This document shows, in pieces, positions 16,287 through 25,820 of a DNA stretch of 64,000 nt. Below the pieces are notes generated by a model that worked only from the letters and a program-made list of their open reading frames with translations, was not told the DNA's origin and ran no database searches. How positions within the stretch are numbered: position 1 is the stretch's first letter; each line of letters begins with the position of its first letter. Origin of the DNA: Streptantibioticus rubrisoli. GTDB taxonomy: Bacteria; Actinomycetota; Actinomycetes; Streptomycetales; Streptomycetaceae. The translations under genes and the position numbers were made by a program. The stretch is from positions 209,796-273,795 of the forward strand of contig NZ_JANFNH010000005.1 in NCBI RefSeq assembly GCF_024436055.1, written 5' to 3'.

Positions 16287-17036
16287 GTGGCTACCACCGA
16301 GCACGAGAACGACACCCAGGTCGCGCCCGCGACCCACCGGCGCCGACGCGGTCGCGGCCGGATCGCCGCCACCATCAGCGTCATCGGTGAACTGCTCATC
16401 ACCGGCGGGCTGGTGCTCGGGCTGTTCGTCGTCTACTCGCTGTGGTGGACGAACGTCATAGCCGACCGCCAGGCGCAGCGGGAAGGCGACCGGGTCCGCC
16501 AGCACTGGGCGCAGCAGCAGGCGGGCGGCGGCCCGCCCGGACCGCTGGACACCGCGGACGGCATCGGCTTCCTGCACGTCCCGGCGATGGGCAGGAACTT
16601 CGAGGTGCTGGTGAAGAAGGGCACCTCGGTCGACGTGCTGAACGAGGGCGTCGCCGGGTACTACACGGACCCGGTGAAGTCCGCGATGCCGTGGGACAGG
16701 ACCGGCAACGTCACCCTCGCCGCCCACCGGGACGGCCACGGCGCCAAGTTCCACAACATCGACAAGATCAAGGACGGCGACGCGATCGTCTTCGAGACCA
16801 GGGACACCTGGTACGTCTACAAGGTCTACGACATCCTCAGCCAGACCTCGAAGTACGACGTGCACGTCATCGACCAGATCCCCAAGGAGTCCGGCAAGAC
16901 CAAGCCGGGCCGCTACATCACCCTGACGACCTGCACCCCGGTCTTCACCTCCGAGTACCGCTACATCGTCTGGGGCGAACTGGTCCGCACCCAGAAGGCA
17001 GACGCCAAGCGCACGCCTCCGGCGGAGCTGGGCTGA
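16287..17036 (+). CDS. Class E sortase (third of three)
   Basis: 249 residues, GTG start at 16287; the nearby upstream site is weak (ACGGGGTGACC). It has one membrane span (about 32-54) then the sortase domain. Catalytic His sits in LAAHRDGHG (about 147), Cys in YITLTTC (about 216) and Arg in YRYIVWG (about 226). The residue before the histidine is Ala where the other two paralogues have Gly. It is 38 bases behind the second sortase and ends at a strong bidirectional hairpin facing pknB. Confidence 0.92.
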   Translation: MATTEHENDTQVAPATHRRRRGRGRIAATISVIGELLITGGLVLGLFVVYSLWWTNVIADRQAQREGDRVRQHWAQQQAGGGPPGPLDTADGIGFLHVPAMGRNFEVLVKKGTSVDVLNEGVAGYYTDPVKSAMPWDRTGNVTLAAHRDGHGAKFHNIDKIKDGDAIVFETRDTWYVYKVYDILSQTSKYDVHVIDQIPKESGKTKPGRYITLTTCTPVFTSEYRYIVWGELVRTQKADAKRTPPAELG

Positions 17037-17072
17037 GCGACGGCATACGGCGACGCATACGGCGACGCATAC

Positions 17073-17109
17073 GCAGGGGCCGCGGACGATCACCGTCCGC
17101 GGCCCCTGC
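17073..17109. terminator. Bidirectional terminator, sortase / pknB
   Basis: Perfect 16-bp inverted repeat (17073-17088 with 17094-17109, beginning GCAGGGGCCGCGGACG) with loop ATCAC, extended on both sides by ATAC/GTAT after a one-base bulge. It lies between convergent stop codons. Just before it, the word CGGCATA/CGACGCATA is repeated three times (17041-17072). Confidence 0.85.
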
Positions 17110-17126
17110 CGTATCGCTGCGCGGCG

Positions 17127-19121
17127 CTAGCCGAACGCTCCGCCGAAGAGGCCGCCGCCGTTGCCGCCGTTTCCGTTGCCGCCCGGGGCCTCCATGGTCT
17201 GGAGCTGGACGGCCTGGCCCTGGGTGACCTGGCTGCCCGGCTGCGGGTTGCTGCCCACCACGACGGCCTTGTCGTCACTGGGACCGGCGACCGACAGGTT
17301 CAGGTTCAGCCCGGACAGCTCCGACTGCACGTCCTTCAGCTTCTTGCCCACGATGTCCGCGGGCAGCGTCTGCGGGGTGGGCGCCTGGGCGATGGTCAAG
17401 GTGACCGTCGAGCCGATCGGAGCCTGGTTGTCAGGGCCGGGGCTCTGGCTGATGACCGTGTTCGGCGGCTGGGTCGACTGCTGGTCCTGGACCTGGACCT
17501 TGAAGCCGATACTCTGCAACTGCGCCTGCGCGTCGGCCAGTTGCTTGTTGGTGACGTTGGGCACGGTCCTCGTCGTCGGCGCCTTGGCGACCGTCAGCGT
17601 GATCGTGGCGTTCTTGTCCGCCTTGGACCCGGCCGACGGGTTCTGGTCCAGGACCGTGCCCGGGTCCTTGCCGGAGTTGCCGTCGTCCTGCTTCTCCTGG
17701 ATGTTGGTGAAGCCCTTGGACTGCAGGTCCTGCTGGGCGTCATTGAAGGACTTACCGGTCTCGTCGGGCACGTCGATCGGCTGGGCGCCCTTGGACAGCA
17801 CGACGGTGATCGTCTGGTTCCTGGTGACCGATGCGCCCGCCGCCGGATTCTGGGTGCACACCTGCCCCTTGTCGTACTTGGGGCAGTACTCCTCGCCGCC
17901 CCTGACCACCTTCAGCCCGACGTTGCTGGCGGAGGTCTGGGCGTCCTGCAGGGACTGGCCGCGCAGGTCGGGCGCGGAGAGGCTGCCTGTGTTGCCGCTG
18001 CTCGAGAACAGCGACTTGCCGATGAAGATCGCGCCGATCAGCACCAGGATGCCCGCGAAGACCAGCAGCACCGTGGAGGTGCGGGACTTCTTCTGGCGGC
18101 GCCGTCCGGGCCGGTCGTCGTAACCGCCGCCGTAGCCGTCGTCGTCGCTCAGCGGCGGCATCATCGACGTCTTGGGGCCACCGTCCTGCGGCGGCAGCGC
18201 GGTGGTCGGCGCGCCGTCGCTGTACGAGCCGCCGCCGTAGCCGTAACCGGCCGCGCCCATCGCGGCGGTGGCGGCGACCGGCTGGCCGTCGAGGTACGCC
18301 TCGATATCGGCCCGCATCTCGTCGGCGCTCTGGTAGCGGTAGTCGGGGTCCTTGGTCAGCGCCTTGAGGACGATGGCGTCCATCTCCGGCGTGACCTCGG
18401 GGTCGAACGCGCTCGGCGGCTGCGGGTCCTCCCGCACGTGCTGGTAGGCGACGGCCACCGGGGAGTCGCCGACGAACGGCGGCCGCACGGTGAGCAGCTC
18501 GTAGAGCAGACAGCCGGTGGAGTACAGGTCGGAGCGCGCGTCCACGGTCTCGCCCTTGGCCTGCTCGGGCGAGAGGTACTGCGCGGTGCCGATGACCGCC
18601 GCGGTCTGCGTCATGGTCATGCCGGAGTCGCCCATGGCCCGGGCGATGCCGAAGTCCATCACCTTGACCTGGCCGGTGCGGGTGAGCATCACGTTCGCGG
18701 GCTTGATGTCCCGGTGCACGATGCCGTTGCGGTGCGAGTACTCCAGCGCCTGGAGGATCCCGACCGTCATCTCCAGCGAGCGCTCCGGCAGCAGCTTGCG
18801 CCCGCTGTGCAGCAGCTCACGGAGCGTCGAGCCGTCCACGTACTCCATGACGATGTACGGGATCGAGACACCGTCGACGTAGTCCTCGCCGGTGTCGTAG
18901 ACCGCGACGATCGCCGGATGGTTGAGCGAGGCGGCCGACTGGGCCTCCCGGCGGAACCGGGCCTGGAACGACGGATCACGGGCGAGGTCCGCCCGCAGCG
19001 TCTTCACAGCCACCGTGCGGCCAAGGCGGGAGTCATGGGCGAGGTAGACCTCGGCCATGCCACCACGGCCGAGCACCGAGCCCAGCTCGTACCGGCCGCC
19101 GAGGCGACGCGGCTCATCCAT
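17127..19121 (-). CDS. pknB: PASTA-domain Ser/Thr kinase PknB
   Basis: 664 residues. Kinase domain at 10-275 with GRGGMAEVY, VAVKTL, IVHRDIKPANVML and VMDFGIA. Then a flexible juxtamembrane region with tyrosine/glycine stretches, one membrane span near 350-370, and four PASTA repeats (each with the D-x2-G...A...L pattern and ending in T-I-T-V/L-T-V-like strands) to about 645. It ends in a Gly/Asn-rich tail. It senses muropeptides or lipid II outside and phosphorylates growth and division proteins inside, as in mycobacteria. It is the last gene after pbpA and ftsW, whose products work on the same substrate. Confidence 0.96.
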   Translation of the reverse strand: MDEPRRLGGRYELGSVLGRGGMAEVYLAHDSRLGRTVAVKTLRADLARDPSFQARFRREAQSAASLNHPAIVAVYDTGEDYVDGVSIPYIVMEYVDGSTLRELLHSGRKLLPERSLEMTVGILQALEYSHRNGIVHRDIKPANVMLTRTGQVKVMDFGIARAMGDSGMTMTQTAAVIGTAQYLSPEQAKGETVDARSDLYSTGCLLYELLTVRPPFVGDSPVAVAYQHVREDPQPPSAFDPEVTPEMDAIVLKALTKDPDYRYQSADEMRADIEAYLDGQPVAATAAMGAAGYGYGGGSYSDGAPTTALPPQDGGPKTSMMPPLSDDDGYGGGYDDRPGRRRQKKSRTSTVLLVFAGILVLIGAIFIGKSLFSSSGNTGSLSAPDLRGQSLQDAQTSASNVGLKVVRGGEEYCPKYDKGQVCTQNPAAGASVTRNQTITVVLSKGAQPIDVPDETGKSFNDAQQDLQSKGFTNIQEKQDDGNSGKDPGTVLDQNPSAGSKADKNATITLTVAKAPTTRTVPNVTNKQLADAQAQLQSIGFKVQVQDQQSTQPPNTVISQSPGPDNQAPIGSTVTLTIAQAPTPQTLPADIVGKKLKDVQSELSGLNLNLSVAGPSDDKAVVVGSNPQPGSQVTQGQAVQLQTMEAPGGNGNGGNGGGLFGGAFG

Positions 19122-19274
19122 AGTCTTCCAGCCTCTCCCTTATCGGCTGCGTGCTGCTCGGGCTTACGGTACCGGCCATGCCGAGGCGATCCTGGCCCTC
19201 ACCGCAACCTGATACACGACTGGTACCGCGACGTGCGGAAACACAGCTAGCCCGGTAGCTGGACGTGACCGGAG

Positions 19275-20732
19275 TCACTTGTTCAGGACGGCCTCCATCA
19301 CGCTCTTGGCGATCGGCGCGGCCAGACCGCCACCGGAGATGTCGTCCCGGTTGGCGTTGCCGTCCTCGACCACCACGGCGACCGCGATCGGGGAGCCCTG
19401 CGCCGTCTTGGCGTAGGAGATGAACCAGGCGTACGGCAGCCCGCTGTTGTTGATGCCGTGCTGCGCGGTACCGGTCTTACCGCCGACGGTCACGCCGTCG
19501 ATCTTGGCCATGGTGCCGGTGCCGTCCTGGACCACGGTCTCCATCATCTGCTGGAGCTTCTGCGCGGTCGCCGGCGACATCGCCTGGCTGAACACCTTCG
19601 GCTGGGTCTGCTCGATCACGTTCAGGTTCGGCGCGCGCAGCTGGTCGACCATGTACGGCTGCATCAGCTTGCCGTCGTTGGCCACCGCGGCGGCGACCAT
19701 CGCCATCTGCAGCGGGGTGGCGGCGGTGTCGAACTGGCCGATGGACGACAGCGCGGTCTGCGGCTTGTCCATCGAGGTCGGGAAGTTGCTGGCCACGGCA
19801 CGCACCGGGGTGTCGATGGTCTGGTCGAAGCCGAACTTCTTCGCCTGCGCCAGCATCTTGTCCTTGCCCAGGTCCGCGCCGATCTTGCCGAAGACCGTGT
19901 TGCACGAGTACTGCAGCGCCACCCGCAGCGTGGCGTTCTGGCAGGGGATGTTCCCCTCGTTCTTCAGCTGGGTGGTGGTGTTCGGCAGCGTGTACGGCAG
20001 CGGCGAGCTCGTCGGCTGGTCGATGCTGGAGTACAGGCCGTTCTCCATCGCCGCGGCCGCGGTCACCACCTTGAAGGTGGAGCCCGGCGGGTAGGTCTGC
20101 CGCAGCGCCTTGTCGATCATGACGCTGTCGGGGTCGTTGGGCTTGAGGTTCGTCCAGTTCTGCTTGTCCTGGTTGGACATCCCGGCGATGCTGCCCGGGT
20201 CGTAGGACGGGGTGCTGACCAGCGCCAGGATCTTGCCGGTCTGCGGGTCGATGGCGGCGACCGCGCCCTTCTTGTCGCCGAGCCCCTTGTACGCGGCGGC
20301 CTGCGCCTTGGCGTTGAGCGTGGTGACCACGTCGCCGCCCTGCTGCTTCTTGCCGGTGAGCATGTCGACCGTGCGGTTGAAGAACAGCCGGTCGTCCTGG
20401 CCGGTGAGGATCTTGTCCTCGATGCTCTCCAGCGCGTTCGAGCCGAACGCCTGCGAGGCGAAGCCGGTCACCGGCGCCCACATCGGGCCGTCGGTGTAGG
20501 TGCGCTTGTACTTGAAGTCACTGCCGCTGACCGTGGTGGAACCGGTTATCGGCTTGCCGTCCACGATGATGTCGCCGCGCGGCTGCGCGTACTCCTGCAT
20601 CATCACGCGGCGGTTGTACTTGTTGTTCTTGAGCGAGTCGGCCTGCACGAACTGCACCCAGTTGTCCCGGAGCAGCAGCGCGAAGACCAGCAGGCCGCAG
20701 AAGATCGCGACCCTGCGCAGGGGCTTGTTCAC
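19275..20732 (-). CDS. pbpA: Peptidoglycan transpeptidase PbpA (class B PBP)
   Basis: 485 residues. One N-terminal span (VAIFCGLLVFALLL), a dimerisation-like domain, then the penicillin-binding transpeptidase domain. The active-site serine is in PPGSTFK (SxxK, about residue 217), the second motif is YSCN and the third GGKTGTAQ. It crosslinks peptidoglycan outside the membrane in partnership with the adjacent SEDS glycosyltransferase. Its start overlaps the ftsW stop by 4 bases (ATGA), so the two are made together. Confidence 0.95.
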   Translation of the reverse strand: MNKPLRRVAIFCGLLVFALLLRDNWVQFVQADSLKNNKYNRRVMMQEYAQPRGDIIVDGKPITGSTTVSGSDFKYKRTYTDGPMWAPVTGFASQAFGSNALESIEDKILTGQDDRLFFNRTVDMLTGKKQQGGDVVTTLNAKAQAAAYKGLGDKKGAVAAIDPQTGKILALVSTPSYDPGSIAGMSNQDKQNWTNLKPNDPDSVMIDKALRQTYPPGSTFKVVTAAAAMENGLYSSIDQPTSSPLPYTLPNTTTQLKNEGNIPCQNATLRVALQYSCNTVFGKIGADLGKDKMLAQAKKFGFDQTIDTPVRAVASNFPTSMDKPQTALSSIGQFDTAATPLQMAMVAAAVANDGKLMQPYMVDQLRAPNLNVIEQTQPKVFSQAMSPATAQKLQQMMETVVQDGTGTMAKIDGVTVGGKTGTAQHGINNSGLPYAWFISYAKTAQGSPIAVAVVVEDGNANRDDISGGGLAAPIAKSVMEAVLNK

Positions 20733-22129
20733 AGTCGGACCACCTGGGTCGGCTCGGCGTCGGGGGACGGGGCGGGCGCGGGCGCTGGGCGGCGCGCGGT
20801 GTGGCTGATCCGCAGCAGGATCGCGACCAGCGCCCAGTTGGCGACCACGGAGGAACCGCCCTGGGCCAGGAACGGCATGGTCATACCGGTCAGCGGGATG
20901 AGGCCGGTGACCCCGCCCGCGACCACGAACACCTGGAGCGCCATGGCACTGGCCAGCCCGATCGCCAGCAGCTTGCCGAACGGATCACGGGCGGCCAGCG
21001 CGGTGCGCGCTCCGCGCTCGATGAGCAGACCGTACAGCAGGAGCACCGCCATCAGCCCGGACAGCCCCAGTTCCTCGCCGACGGTGGCCAGGATGTAGTC
21101 GCTCTTCACGCCGATGCCGCCGATCAGCCGGGAGAACCCCTGGCCGAGCCCGGACCCCAGCACTCCGCCGGAGCCGAAGGACCACAGCACCTGCGCGGCC
21201 TCGGAGGCACCGTGCTGGGCGATGCCCGCGAACGGGTCGAGCCAGTTGTGGATGCGGACCTTGACGTGCCCCGAGGTCATGCCGACCACGGCGGCGCCGC
21301 CGGACGCCAGCAGCAACCCGAAGATCACCCAGCTGGTCCGCTCGGTGGCGACGTACAGCATCACCACGAACAGCCCGAAGTACAGCAGCGTGGAGCCCAG
21401 GTCGTCCTCGAGGACAAGGATCATCATGCTCAGCGCCCAGATGGCCAGGATCGGGCCGAGGTCCCGGCCGCGCGGCCAGTACAGGCCCATGAACCGGCGG
21501 CTGGCCAGGGCGAGCGCGTCCCGCTTGACCATGAGGTAGCCCGCGAAGAACACCGCCAGGATGATCTTCGCGAACTCCCCGGGCTGGATCGATCCCACGC
21601 CGGGGACAACGATCCACAGCTTGGAGCCGTTCACCGCCGGGAAGAACACCGGGGCGACCAGCAGCACCAGTGCCACCGCGCCCGAGATGTAGGTGTAGCG
21701 CTGCAGGATGCGGTGGTCCTTCAGCAGCACCAGGATGCCGATGAAGACCGCCACCGCCAGCGCCGACCACATCAGCTGGCCCGGCGCCTTGGGACCGCCC
21801 AGCGCCTTGGTGGTGACCGCGGGCTCCAGGTCCAGCCGGTAGATGAAGACCAGACCGAGCCCGTTGAGCAAGGTGGCGATCGGCAGCATCAACGGGTCCG
21901 CGTACGGCGCGAACCTGCGCACCATCAGGTGCGCCACCGCGGCCAGCAGTCCGAGCCCGAGCCCATAGCCGAGTATTCCGCCGGGAACCGAACCGTCCTT
22001 GGCCAGGCCGACGTTGGCGTACGCCAGCACTGGGATCGCCACGGCGAACAGCAGCAGCACCAGTTCGGTGTTGCGACGGTTCGGCGCCCCGACCGAGGAG
22101 ATCGTGGTGGTGTTGGTGACAGTGCTCAC
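20729..22129 (-). CDS. ftsW: SEDS glycosyltransferase FtsW/RodA
   Basis: 466 residues with 10-12 membrane spans and FtsW/RodA/SpoVE signatures: GSKLWI...GSIQPGEFAKI, LEDDLGSTLLYFG and the C-terminal FVVAGGVTGLIPLTGMTMPF. Such proteins polymerise lipid II. The pairing with PbpA, with 4-base overlap, is the classical SEDS-bPBP unit. Whether it serves division or hyphal elongation cannot be told from the sequence; the family name RodA would fit as well. Confidence 0.93.
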   Translation of the reverse strand: MSTVTNTTTISSVGAPNRRNTELVLLLFAVAIPVLAYANVGLAKDGSVPGGILGYGLGLGLLAAVAHLMVRRFAPYADPLMLPIATLLNGLGLVFIYRLDLEPAVTTKALGGPKAPGQLMWSALAVAVFIGILVLLKDHRILQRYTYISGAVALVLLVAPVFFPAVNGSKLWIVVPGVGSIQPGEFAKIILAVFFAGYLMVKRDALALASRRFMGLYWPRGRDLGPILAIWALSMMILVLEDDLGSTLLYFGLFVVMLYVATERTSWVIFGLLLASGGAAVVGMTSGHVKVRIHNWLDPFAGIAQHGASEAAQVLWSFGSGGVLGSGLGQGFSRLIGGIGVKSDYILATVGEELGLSGLMAVLLLYGLLIERGARTALAARDPFGKLLAIGLASAMALQVFVVAGGVTGLIPLTGMTMPFLAQGGSSVVANWALVAILLRISHTARRPAPAPAPSPDAEPTQVVRL

Positions 22130-22148
22130 GGCAGGCCGGCCCCTCCTG

Positions 22149-23729
22149 CTACTGCGTCCCGTTGTCGCACTGCTTGGCCAGGTTCTGGTCTTCCACCGAG
22201 AGCGTTGGGCCGGGCGACGGAGCGGACTGGGTGGTCTGCGACGTCTTTGTCGTGGTGTTGGTCGTGTTGTGCGGCAGATCCGGGGAGTGGCTGGGGCTGG
22301 CGCTGGGCGCGCCGCCGGGCTTGCCCTCCGGGTTGCCGGAGGCGCCGCTGGCGGGCTTGGACTTGGCGTCGGCCACCGCCTTGCAGATCGTCGCCTGCTT
22401 CTGCAGGTCGTCCGCCTTCTGCGTGGCCTGTGCCAGATTGTCGGTGGCGATCGTGCTCTGCACCTGGGTGCGCTGGTAGCTCGGCAGGTACTTGAGTTCG
22501 ATCTGCGGGTAGTCCTGGTGGACCTTGGACAGGTTCATCCCCAGCAGGTTCTGGCTGATGCCCTGGTAAACGGCCACGTGGTCGCCGTTGGCGCCCACGT
22601 AGTACTGGCTCTGGGTCCACTGGTAGCCGCCGTAGACACCACCGCCGATCAGCGCGAGCACCACCACGGTGATGGCCGAGCGCTTGAGCCACTTGCGCTT
22701 GCGCTTCGGCTTGGCGTGCCCCTCGGCGGCCGTCTCGTCGTACGGCCCGAAGCTGCCCATCGGCGGCGCGGCCAGCGGCTCACCGCTGTCCGGCGGGCCG
22801 AACGCGCCTTCGGGAGCCGGGGACTGCTGCGGTACGGAACGGCCGAGCTCGGCGGCTCGGCCGGCCGGGGTCTGCAGATGACTGGGGTCGTGCAGCGCGT
22901 GCTGGTTCTCCGCGACCGCGCCGACCACCACCGGGCTCTCGTTGAACTGCCCGCCGAGGCTGTCGCCGTCCTCCACGTCCAGGACGTCCGCCACGATGCA
23001 GGTGATGTTGTCCGGGCCGCCGCCGCGCAGCGCGAGCTGGATCAGCTCCTGCACGGTCTCGTACGGACCCTGGTAGCTGGCGAGCGTCTCCTCCAGCGTC
23101 TGGTGGCTGACCACCCCGGACAGACCGTCGGAGCAGATGAGATACCGGTCACCCGCGCGCACCTCGCGGATCGACAGGTCGGGCTCGACCTGGCCGCGCC
23201 CGTCCAGCGCGCGCATCAGCAGCGAACGCTGCGGGTGCGTACCGGCCTCCTCCTCGGTGATCCGGCCCTCGTCGACCAGCCGCTGCACCCAGGTGTGGTC
23301 CTGGGTGATCTGGGTGAGCACACCGTCCCGCAGCAGATAGCCGCGCGAGTCGCCGACGTGCACCAGACCGAGCCGCTGGCCGGTCCACAGCATCGCGGTC
23401 AGCGTGCAGCCCATGCCCTCCAGCTGCGGGTCCTCCTCGACCATCACCCGCAGCTGGTCGTTGGCGCGCTGCACGGCGGAGCCGAGCGAGGTGAGGATGT
23501 CCGAGCCGGGGATGTCGTCGTCGAGCGAGACGAGGGTGGAGATCACCTCGGAGCTGGCGACCTCACCGGCCGCCTGGCCACCCATGCCGTCGGCGATGGC
23601 GAGCAGCCGCGGACCGGCGTAGCCGGAGTCCTCGTTGCCCTCCCGGATCATGCCCTTGTGGGATCCGGCGGCGAAGCGCAGGGACAGGCTCATGCGCACC
23701 TCGCCGGTCGGCTCGGGGTACATCCGCAA
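22149..23729 (-). CDS. Membrane-anchored PP2C Ser/Thr phosphatase (PstP-like)
   Basis: 526 residues from TTG 23729 (MRMYPEP), which has GGAGG 8 bases upstream; ATG 23693 (MSLSLRF) with GAGG is the alternative. The PP2C catalytic domain covers residues 15-245 with metal-binding acids in GNEDS, ADGMGG, SDGLSG and GGPDNIT. A juxtamembrane linker is followed by one span (AITVVVLALIGGGVYGGY) and an external domain, ending in a Ser/Thr/Pro-rich tail. It reverses PknB phosphorylation. It sits between fhaB and ftsW in the operon. Confidence 0.94.
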   Translation of the reverse strand: MRMYPEPTGEVRMSLSLRFAAGSHKGMIREGNEDSGYAGPRLLAIADGMGGQAAGEVASSEVISTLVSLDDDIPGSDILTSLGSAVQRANDQLRVMVEEDPQLEGMGCTLTAMLWTGQRLGLVHVGDSRGYLLRDGVLTQITQDHTWVQRLVDEGRITEEEAGTHPQRSLLMRALDGRGQVEPDLSIREVRAGDRYLICSDGLSGVVSHQTLEETLASYQGPYETVQELIQLALRGGGPDNITCIVADVLDVEDGDSLGGQFNESPVVVGAVAENQHALHDPSHLQTPAGRAAELGRSVPQQSPAPEGAFGPPDSGEPLAAPPMGSFGPYDETAAEGHAKPKRKRKWLKRSAITVVVLALIGGGVYGGYQWTQSQYYVGANGDHVAVYQGISQNLLGMNLSKVHQDYPQIELKYLPSYQRTQVQSTIATDNLAQATQKADDLQKQATICKAVADAKSKPASGASGNPEGKPGGAPSASPSHSPDLPHNTTNTTTKTSQTTQSAPSPGPTLSVEDQNLAKQCDNGTQ

Positions 23730-23795
23730 CGTCCCCACCCTCCGTTGATGAGCCTGCCGAGGCCACCCTGCCTCATTCGCTCGCCCATTGCGCGA

Positions 23796-24308
23796 CTACT
23801 TCCGCAGCTCGATGACGGTCTTGCCGATGCGGATCGGGGCACCGAGCGGGACCGGCGTCGGTGTGGTGAGCCGCGTGCGGTCCAGATAGGTGCCGTTGGT
23901 GGATCCGAGGTCCTCGACGATCCACTGACCATCGCGGTCCGGGTAGATCCTGGCATGCCGGGAGGACGCGTAGTCGTCGTCGAGCACGATCGTCGAGTCA
24001 TGCGCCCGACCGAGGGTGATCGTCTGACCCTGCAGTGCGACCGTCGTACCCGTAAGCGACCCTTCCGAGACCACCAGTTTGGTGGGCGCGCCGCGCCGCT
24101 GGCGGTTGCCCCGGCCCTGCTGGGCCTGCGGCTGCTGCTGGCGCTGCTGCGGCGGCCGCTGCTCCGCGCCCGCGGTACGGCGGGTGCCGCGCTGGGTGAC
24201 CTTGGTGCCGAACAGATCACTACGGATGACCTGTACGGCCACGATGACGAACAGCCACAGCACGGCGAGGAAACCCAACCGCATGACCGTCAGGGTCAGC
24301 TCTGACAT
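23796..24308 (-). CDS. fhaB: FHA-domain membrane protein FhaB (FipA-like)
   Basis: 170 residues. One N-terminal span (LGFLAVLWLFVIVAVQVI), a Gln/Arg-rich linker, then an FHA domain at about 80-165 with the phosphothreonine-binding signatures LGRAHDS, SSRHARI and GSTNGTYLD. It binds phosphorylated partners of PknB and, in mycobacteria, links FtsZ and FtsQ. It follows fhaA by 10 bases. Confidence 0.94.
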   Translation of the reverse strand: MSELTLTVMRLGFLAVLWLFVIVAVQVIRSDLFGTKVTQRGTRRTAGAEQRPPQQRQQQPQAQQGRGNRQRRGAPTKLVVSEGSLTGTTVALQGQTITLGRAHDSTIVLDDDYASSRHARIYPDRDGQWIVEDLGSTNGTYLDRTRLTTPTPVPLGAPIRIGKTVIELRK

Positions 24309-24318
24309 TCTCCCCGCT

Positions 24319-25179
24319 TCACCCTTCGGCTTGCCGGTACACGATGGTGGTGCTGCCCACGACGATGCGTGAGCCGTCGCGGAGCGTAGCGCGTTGGGTG
24401 TGCTGCCCGTCCACCACGATTCCGTTGGTCGACCCCAGGTCCTGGATCACGGACGGCGTGCCGACCCGGATCTCACAGTGCCTGCGGGACACTCCAGGAT
24501 CGTCGATCCGCACGTCCGCCTCCGTGCTGCGGCCGAGCACCATGGTCGGCCGGGAGATCTGGTGGCGGTTGCCGTTGATCTCGATCCAGCGCCGGGTGCT
24601 CGCGGAGGGGTCGCCGGTGCCGGGCAGCCTGGTGACCGGGGCCACACCGGGGCGTCCGGCGCCGGGCGGGCTGGACGGCATCGGCGGCGCACCGGCGGGC
24701 GGCGCCGGAGGGAAGCCGTAACCGCCCGGACGCTGCGGGGGCTGGCCCGCCTGCGTCGGTCCGCCGAACTGCCCTCGGGGCTCGGCGCCGTGCGGCTGGG
24801 ACTCGCTGGAGGCGAGGGTGCGGCTGCGCACCCGGTACAGGCCGGTGTCGAGGTCGTCGGCCTTCTCCAAGTGGACCTTGATCGGTCCCATGAAGGTGTA
24901 GCGCTGCTGCTTGGCGTAGTCCCGGACCATGCCGGAGAGCTCCTCGCCGAGCTGCGTCGCGTACGGGCTGAGCCGCTCGTAGTCCGGGGTGCTCAGCTCC
25001 ACGATGAAGTCGTTGGGGACGACCGTGCGCTCGCGGTTCCAGATGGTCGCGTTGTTGTCGCACTCCCGCTGGAGCGCGCCCGCGATCTCGACGGGCTGGA
25101 CCTCGGACTTGAACACCTTGGCGAAGGTGCCGTTGACGAGGCCTTCGAGACGCTGCTCAAAGCGCTTCAGTACTCCCAC
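24319..25179 (-). CDS. fhaA: FHA-domain protein FhaA (DUF3662-FHA)
   Basis: 286 residues, GTG start with GGAGGGAGG upstream. The N-terminal DUF3662 domain (residues 1-125: MGVLKRFEQRLEGLVNGTFA...FMGPIKVHLE) is typical of actinobacterial FhaA. A Pro/Gly-rich linker follows and then a C-terminal FHA domain with LGRSTEA, SRRHCEI and GSTNGIVVDG. FhaA binds phosphothreonines on PknB and on the flippase MurJ/MviN in mycobacteria. It is the first gene of the fhaA-fhaB-PP2C-ftsW-pbpA-pknB operon. Confidence 0.95.
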   Translation of the reverse strand: MGVLKRFEQRLEGLVNGTFAKVFKSEVQPVEIAGALQRECDNNATIWNRERTVVPNDFIVELSTPDYERLSPYATQLGEELSGMVRDYAKQQRYTFMGPIKVHLEKADDLDTGLYRVRSRTLASSESQPHGAEPRGQFGGPTQAGQPPQRPGGYGFPPAPPAGAPPMPSSPPGAGRPGVAPVTRLPGTGDPSASTRRWIEINGNRHQISRPTMVLGRSTEADVRIDDPGVSRRHCEIRVGTPSVIQDLGSTNGIVVDGQHTQRATLRDGSRIVVGSTTIVYRQAEG

Positions 25180-25605
25180 GGGGCACCTCCCTCCTCGACG
25201 TTCTCATGCGTTGACGTGTCTGCGTTGTCGTACTGCTTACTGATCGTATCCACGCGGCTGGGAAACGGGTGGTTCCCCTCGGCTACCGACTACAACAGTG
25301 TCGACCCTCACAGAGTTCCCCGACCCCTGGTGGGGCCGCCTTCGGGTGCGCTCCGCCCGGTCCGCCGCACCGCACGCCGGTGGCTTCACGGGGATGCTTC
25401 ACAGGGATGGTAGATGCGCCCCGGGCCAGTGTCCCGCAAGTACCGAGGGTTCCCCTCTCCCGGGGCCGGGGAACGGATGTGAACGCACCCTCCGGCACGT
25501 GCTAGTGTTCTGCATGTCGGAAGGCGCTCCACACGGCCCCGGAAGACCGGTCCAGCGGACCGGACACCCCGGAGAGTGTGGCAGAATCAACTGACAACAC
25601 CCAAT
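25180..25605. other. Promoter region between fhaA operon and tRNA-Leu
   Basis: 426 bases without a gene. On the minus strand a TACGAT (about 25248-25253) could be the -10 box of the fhaA operon, about 70 bases from the start codon, but its -35 box is not clear. On the plus strand TAGTGT near 25503 could serve tRNA-Leu. Both are guesses from hexamers. Confidence 0.35.
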
Positions 25606-25689
25606 GCGCGGGTGGCGGAATAGGCAGACGCGCTGGATTCAGGTTCCAGTGCCCGCAAGGGCGTGGGGGTTCAACTCCCCCCTCGCGCA
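25606..25689 (+). tRNA. tRNA-Leu(CAG)
   Basis: 84 bases, class II tRNA with long variable arm (CCCGCAAGGG). The acceptor GCGCGGG pairs with CTCGCGC (one G-T), the anticodon stem CTGGA/TCCAG encloses TTCAGGT with anticodon CAG, and the T arm is GGGGGTTCAACTCCCCC. Discriminator A; CCA not encoded. Confidence 0.98.
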
Positions 25690-25695
25690 CAGATC

Positions 25696-25733
25696 AGAAC
25701 CCCTGGTTCGGAGAGATCCGGACCAGGGGTTCT
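25696..25733 (+). terminator. Terminator after tRNA-Leu
   Basis: A 12-bp perfect stem AGAACCCCTGGT / ACCAGGGGTTCT extends inward by five more pairs (one G-T) to a GAGA tetraloop and is followed by TCTTCGTTGT. Confidence 0.8.
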
Positions 25734-25820
25734 TCGTTGTGCGGGGGGTGGACGCGGCGATGGGCCTGCGGTGCGCTCCGCGGAACGCGCCCGCCGGACA
25801 CCTTTGCGGTCCCCTCGCGC

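Noticed and set aside
17541..19250. A 569-codon plus-strand open frame opposite pknB
   Set aside because: Its low-complexity Val/Arg/Gly/His composition reflects the kinase codons read backwards; no ribosome-binding site or motif.
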